Shown one piece after another: positions 18,202 to 27,140 of a DNA stretch of 64,000 nt. Made by a program: the position numbers and the translations under genes. Source of the DNA: Phocaeicola fibrisolvens. GTDB lineage: Bacteria > Bacteroidota > Bacteroidia > Bacteroidales > Bacteroidaceae. The notes beneath the pieces were generated by a model, which worked only from the letters and a program-made list of their open reading frames with translations, made no database searches and was not told where the DNA came from. Each line of letters starts with the position of its first letter. The first letter of the stretch is position 1. Where the stretch lies: positions 21,597 through 85,596 of the forward strand of contig NZ_JAOQJI010000015.1 of assembly GCF_025567125.1 (NCBI RefSeq), given 5' to 3'.

Positions 18202-18480
18202 ATGTGGAGTATTATCTTGACTGTCCTGGCAGGGGTCCTGTTGGGATATGTCCTTCGTACGTGTGATTTTTTGAAGAAAGTGAATCAGACCATTTCAGTC
18301 ACTATTTGTCTGATGCTGTTTGTATTGGGACTTTCCGTAGGCTATAACCCGTTGATTGTGAAGAATCTGGGCTCGTTTGGCGGACAGGCCCTGCTGCTCA
18401 GTGTGGCCGGCATTACGGGAAGCGTGCTACTGGCACGGCTGGTGTATCTGTGGTTTTTCAAGGAAGGAGGTGAGAAATGA
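18202..18480 (+). CDS. LysO family protein, N-terminal half (split lysine exporter)
   Basis: A 92-residue membrane protein with about three helices (MWSIILTVLAGVLLGYVLR at the start) matching the N-terminal portion of LysO/YbjE lysine exporters. In E. coli one ~300-residue protein covers both this gene and the next. Here the stop codon overlaps the next start (ATGA at 18477-18480), so the halves are translationally coupled and probably assemble together. A split form is, to my knowledge, usual in Bacteroidales. Confidence 0.82.
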   Translation: MWSIILTVLAGVLLGYVLRTCDFLKKVNQTISVTICLMLFVLGLSVGYNPLIVKNLGSFGGQALLLSVAGITGSVLLARLVYLWFFKEGGEK

Positions 18481-19109
18481 AAGGAAGTCTGTTGGTACTG
18501 TCCATGTTTTTCATGGGCTGTCTGTTGGGTTACGTGTGGAATGTGTCCGGTTGGGAAATGGGAGATATGCACCAGTTGTCGCTGTATATCCTGTATGCCC
18601 TGATGTTTCAGGTAGGTATCAGCATTGGAGGAGGCGAAGATTTCAAGGCGCTGATTCACGGTTTCCGGTGGAAGATGCTGCTGATTCCTTTGGCTACGAT
18701 TGGAGGAACCTTGCTGTTCTCTGCCTTGGTCAGTGTGCTGCTGACCCGCTGGAGCGTGTTCGACTGCATGGCCATCGGTAGCGGGCTGGGATATTACTCC
18801 CTGGCCTCCATTCTGATTGTGGAGCTGAAGGCCCCGGTTATCGGAACGCAGTTGGCCACGGAACTGGCTACTATCGCCCTCTTGACGAATGTCATCCGCG
18901 AACTCGTGGCGCTGGTGGGAGCCCCTCTGATTTGCAAGTATTTCGGGAAACTGGCCCCTATCTCGGTGGCCGGGGTGACCTCTGTCGATGTGGCCCTGCC
19001 TTCCATCATCCGGGTATCCGGCAAGGAGGTGGTGCCGATTGCCATTTTCCATGGCATCCTGGTAGATATGTCCGTTCCGTTTTTCATCTCTTTGTTCTGC
19101 AAGCTGTAA
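18477..19109 (+). CDS. LysO family protein, C-terminal half (split lysine exporter)
   Basis: A 210-residue polytopic inner-membrane protein carrying the conserved LysO core: GSGLGYYSLASIL (~100), a buried polar stretch KAPVIGTQLATELATI, and SVDVALPSIIRVSGKEVVPIAIFHG near the C-terminus. This family exports L-lysine in E. coli. Acidic residues inside membrane helices, expected for cation-coupled export, are present. It overlaps the preceding half by 4 bp. The next gene is convergent. Confidence 0.88.
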   Translation: MKGSLLVLSMFFMGCLLGYVWNVSGWEMGDMHQLSLYILYALMFQVGISIGGGEDFKALIHGFRWKMLLIPLATIGGTLLFSALVSVLLTRWSVFDCMAIGSGLGYYSLASILIVELKAPVIGTQLATELATIALLTNVIRELVALVGAPLICKYFGKLAPISVAGVTSVDVALPSIIRVSGKEVVPIAIFHGILVDMSVPFFISLFCKL

Positions 19110-19162
19110 GAACCTGATTCTTGCTTGCTGCGCAAAGAGATGAACAGAACGGGGCAGTCCGT

Positions 19163-19660
19163 TTAGATGTCCAGCCCCATGATGTAATCGTTCATGTAAT
19201 ACCCTTCGCCGATGGGGAAGTCACCTTCGCGTACCTTCTTCATGCCCATGTGCTCATAAAATCCCAGTGCAGGATTGTGACGGTTCACGTTCAGTTCCAT
19301 CCGGCAAGGTTCGGGATGAAGTTCCTTGATGCCTTTGATGGCCTGCTTGAACAGTTGCCGTCCGAGTTTGTATTTCTGGAAGTAGGGGAGCACATAAATC
19401 TTCTGCAAGTGGAAGAGGTCGGGCCCTTCCTGCTGGATGGACACGTAGCCGGCCGGTTCGCACTCCTCGTAGGCGAGGTAGTAAATGTGGTGCTCCTTCT
19501 CCATCTGGTTCTTCAGGCTCTCGGCGGAATACATCCACTCCATCATGTAATCAATTTGTTCCGGGGTCAGAATCTTCTGGTAAGTGACCGGAAAGGTCTG
19601 CTTGGCCAGTGACCGGATAATCTCAATGTCTTCGATTGTCGCTTTTCTGATATTAAACAT
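19163..19660 (-). CDS. GNAT family N-acetyltransferase
   Basis: A 165-residue single-domain GCN5-related acetyltransferase that transfers acetyl from acetyl-CoA to an amine. The N-terminal IRKATIEDIEIIRSLAKQTFP strand-helix unit is present. Motif A follows as LHLQKIYVLPYFQKYKLGRQLF (acetyl-CoA binding), then the NPALGFYEHMGMKKV motif B. Substrate is unknown. It is monocistronic and convergent with the LysO pair. Confidence 0.9.
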   Translation of the reverse strand: MFNIRKATIEDIEIIRSLAKQTFPVTYQKILTPEQIDYMMEWMYSAESLKNQMEKEHHIYYLAYEECEPAGYVSIQQEGPDLFHLQKIYVLPYFQKYKLGRQLFKQAIKGIKELHPEPCRMELNVNRHNPALGFYEHMGMKKVREGDFPIGEGYYMNDYIMGLDI

Positions 19661-19797
19661 AGGCGTTTTGTAATAAAATAAGTGTGTTTTCTACAAAAGT
19701 ACTTTTTCTTTCGATTGCTTTGCTTTTATGGAGATAGAATCTTGTTAAATGTTCTAAAATTATAATACCTTGCAATGCATAGTATCTAGATAAAACC

Positions 19798-19805
19798 TAT
19801 ATTTG
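19798..19805 (+). promoter_or_regulatory. -7 box of the PadR-PspC operon
   Basis: TATATTTG matches the TAnnTTTG -7 consensus and lies 25 bp before the PadR start. No good -33 TTTG is found 19-21 bp upstream, so the promoter may need or be bound by a regulator, possibly PadR itself. Confidence 0.4.
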
Positions 19806-19830
19806 TGTCATACAAGATAAATGAGATGAA

Positions 19831-20160
19831 ATGAATGTAGACAATGTAAAATCACAGATGCGCAAAGGGATGCTGGAATACTGCATCCTGCTGCTGTTGC
19901 ACCGGGAGTCTGCCTATTCTTCCGACATCATCCAGAAGCTGAAGGAGGCCCGGCTGATTGTAGTGGAAGGCACACTCTATCCGTTGCTGACCCGTCTGAA
20001 GAACGACGGACTCCTGTCGTACGAGTGGGTGGAGTCTACCCAGGGACCTCCCCGCAAGTATTACGGACTGACTCCGGAAGGAGAGAATTTCCTGAAAGAA
20101 CTGGAAAGTGCCTGGGACGGACTTTCCGACACGGTAAACCATTTAAGAAAGAACATTTAA
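19831..20160 (+). CDS. PadR family transcriptional regulator
   Basis: A 109-residue winged-helix repressor of the PadR type: RKGMLEYCILLLLHRESAYSSDIIQKL, the recognition/wing part VVEGTLYPLLTRLKNDGLLSYEW, and the usual PPRKYYGLTPEGENFLKELE C-terminus. It lies 12 bp before a PspC-domain membrane protein. PadR-PspC pairs are common in Bacteroidetes, where the regulator probably controls the envelope-stress gene. Confidence 0.93.
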   Translation: MNVDNVKSQMRKGMLEYCILLLLHRESAYSSDIIQKLKEARLIVVEGTLYPLLTRLKNDGLLSYEWVESTQGPPRKYYGLTPEGENFLKELESAWDGLSDTVNHLRKNI

Positions 20161-20172
20161 AACCTGCATGAC

Positions 20173-21252
20173 ATGAAAAAGACACTGACTGTAAATTTAG
20201 GAGGCACCGTATATCACATTGATGAGGATGCCTATATCCTGCTGGATAATTATTTGAATAACCTCCGCTATCATTTCCGCAAGGAAGAAGGGGCGGATGA
20301 GATTGTGCGCGACATGGAAGCCCGCATCGCCGAACTGTTTGACGAAGCCTTGCGCGGCGGCTTGCAGGTGATTACGATAAAAGAGGTGGAAGAGGTCATT
20401 GCCCGTATGGGCAAGCCCGAAGAGCTGAACGACGGGGAGGAGGAAAACGCATCCGCCTCGGGCGAGAAGGCTTATGGCAGCGAATCGACGGGAACCAGCC
20501 GTCGTTTGTTCCGTAACCCGGACGACCGTGTCTTGGGTGGAGTTGTATCCGGTCTTGCAGCCTATTTCGGCTGGGACGTGACCTGGACCCGTATCGTCTT
20601 TATCCTGGCCGGTTTCCTGATTCATGGATTGATTTTGGCTTATCTGCTGGCCTGGATTATCATTCCGTTGGCACGAACGGCTACGGAGAAATTGCAGATG
20701 CGGGGGGAACCTATCAATGTGGAGAACATCGGACGCACGGTGACCGACGGTTTTGAGAAAGTGAACGACTACGTACATTCCGAGAAGCCCCGTTCGGCCT
20801 TGCAGAAGTTGGGAAACGGAGTGGTGGCCGTGTTCGGCTTCCTACTGAAACTGTGTCTGGTACTGTTGCTGATTTGCTGTGCGCCCTTCCTGCTGGTCGG
20901 TTTGGTGGTACTGTCTGCCTTGCTGATGGCTGCCACGGGGGTGATTGTGAACCTGCCTACCTTTATATATAATATATTGCCTTGGGTGGACTGGAGCGGT
21001 GTGCATGCCATTCCGGGCGTGATTGTCGGATTGACCGTGTGCGGACTACTGGTGGTGGGTATTCCCATTGCCGGACTGATTCAGGCCGTCATGCAGTCGT
21101 TTGGAAGCTGGAAGCCCATGGGTACCTCCGCTAAAGTGGTGCTGGTGCTGTTGTGGATGGTGGCCCTGGCTGTAGGAATTGTGTTGTTCTTCCAGGTGCC
21201 TTTCCTCTCGGAGCCCCTTCAGACTGTTCCTTTCTGGGGAGAGTTCCTCTGA
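20173..21252 (+). CDS. PspC domain-containing membrane protein
   Basis: A 359-residue protein. The N-terminal soluble part (~1-95) is a regulatory region with charged helices (ARIAELFDEAL, EVEEVIARMGKPEEL). Next comes a PspC domain (~112-165, RLFRNPDDRVLGGVVSGLAAYFG followed by a transmembrane helix), and then several more helices in the C-terminal half. PspC proteins sense or respond to inner-membrane stress. The upstream PadR gene is probably its repressor. A strong terminator separates it from dnaK. Confidence 0.9.
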   Translation: MKKTLTVNLGGTVYHIDEDAYILLDNYLNNLRYHFRKEEGADEIVRDMEARIAELFDEALRGGLQVITIKEVEEVIARMGKPEELNDGEEENASASGEKAYGSESTGTSRRLFRNPDDRVLGGVVSGLAAYFGWDVTWTRIVFILAGFLIHGLILAYLLAWIIIPLARTATEKLQMRGEPINVENIGRTVTDGFEKVNDYVHSEKPRSALQKLGNGVVAVFGFLLKLCLVLLLICCAPFLLVGLVVLSALLMAATGVIVNLPTFIYNILPWVDWSGVHAIPGVIVGLTVCGLLVVGIPIAGLIQAVMQSFGSWKPMGTSAKVVLVLLWMVALAVGIVLFFQVPFLSEPLQTVPFWGEFL

Positions 21253-21313
21253 TTTTGTCAGTCTCCATAGTGTGTCTGGAGACAAGAATGTCACATAAAA
21301 CGGCCAAAATGGC

Positions 21314-21353
21314 AGTCCGTGTCAGAAAAAAATGCTGGCCCGGACTTTTTTTT
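21314..21353 (+). terminator. Terminator of the PadR-PspC operon
   Basis: AGTCCG...CAG (21314-21325) pairs with CTG...CGGACT (21335-21346), followed by eight T. It is placed between pspC and dnaK. Confidence 0.75.
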
Positions 21354-21357
21354 CTTC

Positions 21358-21373
21358 TGGCATGAGATTTGTC
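21358..21373 (+). promoter_or_regulatory. Possible -24/-12 (sigma-54-like) element upstream of dnaK
   Basis: TGGCAT at 21358-21363 and TTTG at 21368-21371 give GG-N10-GT, close to the sigma-54 GG-N10-GC pattern but with T for the last C. No CIRCE repeat and no clear TAnnTTTG box were seen in the dnaK upstream region. This is weak evidence. Confidence 0.25.
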
Positions 21374-21442
21374 TTTTATAGGGCGTAACGCTTCGGCGCT
21401 ACAGAATTAACTGATTAGATAATAATAAAAATAGATACAATT

Positions 21443-23365
21443 ATGGGAAAGATTATTGGTATTGACTTAGGAACAACAAACTCATGTGTTGCAGTATTTG
21501 AAGGTAACGAACCGGTGGTAATTGCCAACAGCGAAGGTAAACGTACCACTCCTTCAGTTGTAGGTTTTGTTGACGGTGGCGAACGTAAGGTAGGTGATCC
21601 TGCCAAACGTCAGGCTATCACAAACCCGAAACGTACGGTATATTCTATCAAACGTTTCATGGGTGAAACTTACGATCAGGTTCAGAAAGAAATTGCTCGT
21701 GTACCTTACTCAGTAGTAAGAGGCGACAACAATACTCCGCGTGTAGATATCGACGGACGTCTGTACACTCCGCAGGAAATCTCAGCCATGATTCTGCAGA
21801 AGATGAAGAAGACTGCTGAAGATTACCTGGGTCAGGAAGTCACTGAAGCTGTCATCACCGTTCCGGCATACTTCTCAGACTCTCAGCGTCAGGCCACTAA
21901 GGAAGCTGGTCAGATTGCCGGTCTGGATGTAAAACGTATCGTGAACGAACCGACTGCAGCTGCATTGGCTTACGGTGTGGACAAGTCTAACAAAGATATG
22001 AAGGTAGCCGTATTCGACCTTGGTGGTGGTACATTCGATATCTCTATCCTGGAATTCGGTGGTGGCGTATTCGAAGTATTGTCAACTAACGGTGATACTC
22101 ACCTGGGTGGTGATGACTTCGACCAAGTAATCATCGATTGGTTGGTTCAGGAATTCAAGAATGACGAAGGTGCCGACTTGACTACTGATCCGATGGCTAT
22201 GCAACGTTTGAAGGAAGCTGCTGAAAAGGCAAAGATTGAATTGTCTTCTTCCACTTCTACTGAAATCAACTTGCCGTATATTATGCCGGTTGCCGGTGTG
22301 CCTAAACACTTGGTGAAGACATTGACTCGTGCAAAATTCGAAGCTTTGGCTCACAACCTGATTCAGGCTTGTTTGGAACCTTGTAAGAAAGCTATGAGCG
22401 ATGCAGGTCTGAACAACGCAGATATCGATGAAGTCATCTTGGTAGGTGGTTCTTCACGTATCCCGGCTGTACAGAAGCTGGTTGAAGACTTCTTCGGCAA
22501 AGTTCCTTCTAAGGGTGTAAATCCGGATGAAGTAGTAGCCGTAGGTGCTTGTATCCAGGGTGCCGTTTTGAACAAGGAAGCCGGTGTAGGTAACATCGTA
22601 TTGCTGGATGTCACTCCGTTGACATTGGGTATTGAAACAATGGGTGGAGTAATGACCAAGCTGATTGATGCCAACACGACTATTCCGTGCAAGAAGAGTG
22701 AAGTCTTCTCTACTGCGGCTGATAACCAGACGGAAGTTACCATCCACGTATTGCAGGGTGAACGTCCGATGGCTGCTCAGAACAAGTCAATCGGTCAGTT
22801 CAACTTGACAGGTATCGCTCCGGCTCGTCGTGGTGTGCCTCAGATTGAAGTTACATTCGATATCGATGCCAACGGTATCTTGAAGGTATCTGCCAAGGAT
22901 AAGGCAACAGGTAAGGAACAGGCCATCCGTATCGAAGCTTCATCTGGTTTGAGCAAGGAAGAAATCGACCGTATGAAGGCTGAAGCTGAAGCTAACGCAG
23001 AAGCTGATAAGAAGGAAAAGGAACGTATCGATAAGTTGAACCAGGCAGATAGCTTGATCTTTACTACTGAAAATCAGTTAAAAGATCTTGGCGATAAGAT
23101 TCCGGCTGACAAGAAAGCTCCTATCGAAGCTGCCCTCCAGAAGCTGAAAGATGCTCACAAGGCTCAGGATTTGGCTGGTATCGATGCAGCAAGCGCTGAA
23201 TTGCAGACCGCTTTCCAGGCTGCAAGTGCAGAAATGTACGCTCAGACTGGTGCACAAGGCGGTGCTCAGGCAGGTCCTAATGCTGGTCAGGCAAACAACG
23301 GTCAGAGTTCAAACAGCAAGAACAATGAGAATGTACAGGATGCTGACTTCGAGGAAGTCAAATGA
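21443..23365 (+). CDS. dnaK: Molecular chaperone DnaK (Hsp70)
   Basis: A 640-residue Hsp70. The nucleotide-binding domain (1-~380) has GIDLGTTNSCVAVFEG, the phosphate-2 motif VFDLGGGTFDISIL, and GGSSRIPAVQKLVEDFFG. The substrate-binding domain follows, with the LLDVTPLTLGIETMGGVMTKLI linker region, and the lid ends in a Gly/Gln/Asn-rich tail and DADFEEVK. It folds and protects proteins with DnaJ and GrpE, neither of which is next to it here. Codon use looks highly optimised. It has its own terminator. Confidence 0.99.
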   Translation: MGKIIGIDLGTTNSCVAVFEGNEPVVIANSEGKRTTPSVVGFVDGGERKVGDPAKRQAITNPKRTVYSIKRFMGETYDQVQKEIARVPYSVVRGDNNTPRVDIDGRLYTPQEISAMILQKMKKTAEDYLGQEVTEAVITVPAYFSDSQRQATKEAGQIAGLDVKRIVNEPTAAALAYGVDKSNKDMKVAVFDLGGGTFDISILEFGGGVFEVLSTNGDTHLGGDDFDQVIIDWLVQEFKNDEGADLTTDPMAMQRLKEAAEKAKIELSSSTSTEINLPYIMPVAGVPKHLVKTLTRAKFEALAHNLIQACLEPCKKAMSDAGLNNADIDEVILVGGSSRIPAVQKLVEDFFGKVPSKGVNPDEVVAVGACIQGAVLNKEAGVGNIVLLDVTPLTLGIETMGGVMTKLIDANTTIPCKKSEVFSTAADNQTEVTIHVLQGERPMAAQNKSIGQFNLTGIAPARRGVPQIEVTFDIDANGILKVSAKDKATGKEQAIRIEASSGLSKEEIDRMKAEAEANAEADKKEKERIDKLNQADSLIFTTENQLKDLGDKIPADKKAPIEAALQKLKDAHKAQDLAGIDAASAELQTAFQAASAEMYAQTGAQGGAQAGPNAGQANNGQSSNSKNNENVQDADFEEVK

Positions 23366-23391
23366 TTCCGATAAGTAAACAAATAATAAAC

Positions 23392-23426
23392 AAAAAGCGT
23401 GCAGCTCAACGAGTTGCACGCTTTTT
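23392..23426 (+). terminator. Terminator of dnaK
   Basis: A 16-bp stem with one mismatch (AAAAAGCGTGCAGCTC at 23392-23407, loop AAC, 23411-23425) ends in TTTTTG. The symmetric A/T flanks make it usable from both strands; it marks the border to the AT-richer accessory segment. Confidence 0.8.
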
Positions 23427-23540
23427 GCGTTTATAGGGTTCATGGTTTCTATGTGTTTTCTATAGGCTTTTTTATCTCTTATTTGCGACAAGACAAAAAA
23501 GTAGATAATGTGAAACTAAATTCTACTTATTTGCATTCCC

Positions 23541-26435
23541 CTATTTTTCGCTATCGTAAATGACATCAAGTAGCTCATTTGCAAGTTTCACATCTGTGAT
23601 TTTAATAATGTTGTCTTCCTCTGTTACATAGCCAAGTATATTGATACTGCCATACCAGACTGTGGACTTATCTATGACGCACGAGGATAAGGATAGTTTC
23701 GGTACAATCTTTACATATAATCCCAAACTTTTTAGATAATCCGTCTGACTGTTTTCCTCTGATGTGAGAATTGATACTTGAATACCACTCGCATGAAACT
23801 CTCTGAGTGTTTTAACAAATGTGTTTCGTTCTGTACGATAGAGTCTTGGAGAGGATATGACAATAGATTGTCTTGAACTTTTCAAATTTTCCATAAATGC
23901 CAAGCGGAACGTACTGCCATTGAAAATCTGTCCTTCACATGACGATGTGTGCAAGTTTTCTGTGTCATCAAACAATGTCGGATTATCTTTTGACAGTACA
24001 CGATAACCGATGGCAGAGTATCCTTTCAGGCGTTTACGATACATGCTCTCACAAACAGGTTCGTGTATATCAATATAGTCGTAAATACGGACATCTTTTT
24101 TCCCCTCATTCTCACGGTGCAAACGTCCGGCATATTGTGCCACCAATCCTTTCCATGAGATTGGCAGTGCCAAAAACAGTGTATCAAGTCGTGGATAGTC
24201 AAATCCCTCTCCCACATATTTTCCCGTGGCTACTATTACAAGAGGGGCATCTTTGGGTATATCCTGTAACTTTTGCAGCGTTTCTCTCTTGTTTTTTGCA
24301 GTCCCTTCTCCTGTGAGTTGTATGATGTTGGCTACATGCTGCTTCAACATTTCGGCAAGCAATTCTACATGAGAAGTTCTGGCAGTAAGTATTATAGGTG
24401 TTCGGCCTGCAGCCACGACATTAAGAACATCCTCTATTATAAGATTATTCCGTATTTTCGATTCAGCGAGGGATTGTGATAGTGCCGTAAACGATTGTTT
24501 ATCATCGGTAACAGGTCTGTAAGATGTAAATCTCGGCACAAGATAGCGCTGGAACGACTGCTTCTGAATCTGTGCCTTGGCATCGGCAGAAAAACGAATC
24601 GGACCGCATTGCATGAAGATAATAGGCTGCAAACCATCTTTGCGGATGGGAGTGGCAGTAAGTCCATAGACATAATGTGCCGTAACGTGTTTTAATACAT
24701 TCTCGAATGTAATGGAAGATACGTGATGACATTCGTCTACAATGATCATCCCGTATCCTTTTACAAAAGGTTTGATTTCGTCGTTTTCAAAACATGACTG
24801 CATAAGGGCTATATCAATAACACCATGCAACGTGTTAGAGGTAGAATCAAGACACCCGACTGGAGAAAATGCCTTCTTCCTGCCTCGTTTCTTGGAAATC
24901 TCATCTTCTGTAAAATCTATGTCAAGAAATTCTGACAGGCGTTCATGCCATTGCATAAGCAATGCCTTGGAGTGTACCAGAATAAGTGTATTTGTCTTTC
25001 TTCGGGCAATCAGAGCCGCGGCTGTAACAGTCTTTCCAAAGGCTGTCGTTGCAGACAACACACCGTTGGAAAATGGCATGAGGGCATTGATAGCGTCCAA
25101 CTGTTCATCGCGTTCCTTTCCTTTGAATGTTACGCCAATAGGTTTACCATAATTTGTATTATCAACTATTTCATAATCAATTTTGAGGGAATACAGCATG
25201 TTGATAATGGCATCCTCACACCCCCGAGGCATTGCAAGATATTCATCGGTAAAATCTGCACGGCAGATAATACGAGGAATGTTATATGTGGAAATACGCA
25301 TCGCCTGTTTGCTGTAGAATTCAGGATTTTTGAACGCCGCAATATGTTTCAAATGATTACTAACCTTATCTGAAATAGATTTTAAAGGAATATATATCCT
25401 GTCTGATTTATGTATTATAAGTCTGCCGTTAAAGTCTTCCTGGGTCACATCCTGTATGACTGGTATTTCCCACGGTTTATTTTCCGAAGAAGTAGCTAAT
25501 GTCCCAAAATCTTCTTGCTGATGCTGTATCAATAATGTATCTACGGTACCTTCATCTATTTTTCTTACATTGTATAGATATGTCCATTGATCCTGGAACG
25601 GAAGAAACTGCTCATCTACAAAAACGCTGTTTCCTGCTTTCCTGGCTTTTCCCTGCAATGGTAACGCAATGAGATTGCCGAATCCACCTTCCGGTACTTT
25701 ATCCTGATTGGGAAAGAAGCGATCGTATGAATCGAATGTAATCCGTCCATTGCGCTTCATGGCTTCTGTAAGAATTGTATTGCCTAATTTCCTTGCTTTG
25801 TAGGCTGGTATGGGTTCATTAAAGAAAGTCCACACATGCGCACCATTGCCAGAACGTGAGCGTTCTATACTGAACGGAATTCTCCACTCTCTACAAATGG
25901 AAATAAATGCCAAAACATCGTTCTTATATCCATGAGTGCAATTTTTGTCATCAAAATCAGCACACAGGAAAGAACATTTATTATCAGAAGTAACGACGTA
26001 CAGACCGATAACATCGCATCCGTTCTCATCCTTGCCTTCCAGATGTCGGTATATGTCTTGATTGGTTAACGGGGCAAAATTGCGGTTAGGACACTCTGCG
26101 CATTTATGCTTTTTCTTGTCACATATTCCTCTGCGCCATTCGTTGATACATACAGGTTGGTAACCACCTTTTTCTGTGGTTTTGTTGAACCATCGTCGTG
26201 CAAATACATCATCTCGTCCCTTGAAAAAGTTACGGAACAATGCAATTTTCTCATCAAGAGATAGTTTGATTGGAGGGTATATTATGGAAGAAAATGCTGT
26301 GCTTTCATCGTCACGTTTGATGGAGGAATACACTATACCATGTTGTGAAAGTATTGACTTCAGTTCTTCATTTTCGGCAAGCAGGGCATCGTATTTTATG
26401 ACAAGCACATTGTATTTCTCTTGAAAACTGTCCAT
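23541..26435 (-). CDS. TOTE-type primase-polymerase / SF2 helicase / PLD-like fusion
   Basis: A 964-residue multidomain protein. In order: N-terminal coiled coil (~1-30); a zinc-knuckle-like cluster Cys96/Cys105/Cys112/Cys115; an archaeo-eukaryotic primase-like domain with Asp160-x-Asp162 (CADFDD) and His200 (SGNGAH); and a superfamily 2 helicase with Lys468 (TAFGKT), DECH 567-570, LTATP and QYAGRLHR. The C-terminus (~840-964) is phospholipase-D-like (WYGSINILG), but the usual His of the HxK motif is absent. This architecture is that of TOTE conflict-system proteins. It starts 3 bp after the DUF3307 stop, so it is the last gene of a three-gene operon. A defence role is inferred from the family. 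Confidence 0.88.
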   Translation of the reverse strand: MDSFQEKYNVLVIKYDALLAENEELKSILSQHGIVYSSIKRDDESTAFSSIIYPPIKLSLDEKIALFRNFFKGRDDVFARRWFNKTTEKGGYQPVCINEWRRGICDKKKHKCAECPNRNFAPLTNQDIYRHLEGKDENGCDVIGLYVVTSDNKCSFLCADFDDKNCTHGYKNDVLAFISICREWRIPFSIERSRSGNGAHVWTFFNEPIPAYKARKLGNTILTEAMKRNGRITFDSYDRFFPNQDKVPEGGFGNLIALPLQGKARKAGNSVFVDEQFLPFQDQWTYLYNVRKIDEGTVDTLLIQHQQEDFGTLATSSENKPWEIPVIQDVTQEDFNGRLIIHKSDRIYIPLKSISDKVSNHLKHIAAFKNPEFYSKQAMRISTYNIPRIICRADFTDEYLAMPRGCEDAIINMLYSLKIDYEIVDNTNYGKPIGVTFKGKERDEQLDAINALMPFSNGVLSATTAFGKTVTAAALIARRKTNTLILVHSKALLMQWHERLSEFLDIDFTEDEISKKRGRKKAFSPVGCLDSTSNTLHGVIDIALMQSCFENDEIKPFVKGYGMIIVDECHHVSSITFENVLKHVTAHYVYGLTATPIRKDGLQPIIFMQCGPIRFSADAKAQIQKQSFQRYLVPRFTSYRPVTDDKQSFTALSQSLAESKIRNNLIIEDVLNVVAAGRTPIILTARTSHVELLAEMLKQHVANIIQLTGEGTAKNKRETLQKLQDIPKDAPLVIVATGKYVGEGFDYPRLDTLFLALPISWKGLVAQYAGRLHRENEGKKDVRIYDYIDIHEPVCESMYRKRLKGYSAIGYRVLSKDNPTLFDDTENLHTSSCEGQIFNGSTFRLAFMENLKSSRQSIVISSPRLYRTERNTFVKTLREFHASGIQVSILTSEENSQTDYLKSLGLYVKIVPKLSLSSCVIDKSTVWYGSINILGYVTEEDNIIKITDVKLANELLDVIYDSEK

Positions 26436-26438
26436 CTG

Positions 26439-27140
26439 TTATTTTGTTACCATTAAACCACACAGCAATGCAATTCCAAAACTTAGAAACGTTCCGGCAA
26501 GGACATACTCTGTTTTTGCTGTATCCGTGTCTTTGAATCGAAGGATGGATTTTGCCGCTATGATAAAACCGATTGCTTCATATTGTCCAATGATAACGAA
26601 TATGATTGTAAGAATACGCTCTAAATTACCAATTAACGCTCCTGCATTTTTGATATTTTCACAAGACTGTGTCTCTCCAACTTGATATTTCTTTAAGACC
26701 AACTTAATCAGGATGTTTGCAGGCTTGATGCACAATAGTAACGCCAATATGAACAGAGGTATAGAGTAGCTGCCATTGCAATCCATCGATTGGATTGGCA
26801 ACTTTGTTGTAGTGTCAAAGGAAAATGTTACTATAATCAGTATCGCCAAATGAGAAATCTGATCAATCACAAAATTCCATAATCCTTTGGGGCTATATGT
26901 TTTGATAACATCTATCACCAGATGAGAAAAAGCAATGGCAAGGGCATAAAATCTGAATTCACAAACAGGAACAGCTGCCCATGACACCCCGCCTATGATA
27001 AGCGAATGCACATACAGGAACCAACTTTTAAATTTCCTTTCCTCTTTCTGTGCACAGTATTTATCATTTTGCAGGTAAAAATCACCTATAACATGTGCCA
27101 ATAACAGACTTAAAAACAACCAACTATTCATATTCTTCAA
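26439..27140 (-). CDS. DUF3307 membrane protein
   Basis: A 233-residue polytopic membrane protein with about six or seven hydrophobic segments. It has the DUF3307 signature at the N-terminus (LLLAHVIGDFYLQ, His16 and Asp20) and a second HxxxD pattern (AFSHLVIDVIK). DUF3307 genes are often found next to SatD genes, and this one overlaps the SatD-like gene by 17 bp. Its role is unknown; the context suggests a membrane effector or partner of the SatD-like protein. A second in-frame ATG exists three codons downstream. Confidence 0.85.
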   Translation of the reverse strand: MKNMNSWLFLSLLLAHVIGDFYLQNDKYCAQKEERKFKSWFLYVHSLIIGGVSWAAVPVCEFRFYALAIAFSHLVIDVIKTYSPKGLWNFVIDQISHLAILIIVTFSFDTTTKLPIQSMDCNGSYSIPLFILALLLCIKPANILIKLVLKKYQVGETQSCENIKNAGALIGNLERILTIIFVIIGQYEAIGFIIAAKSILRFKDTDTAKTEYVLAGTFLSFGIALLCGLMVTK

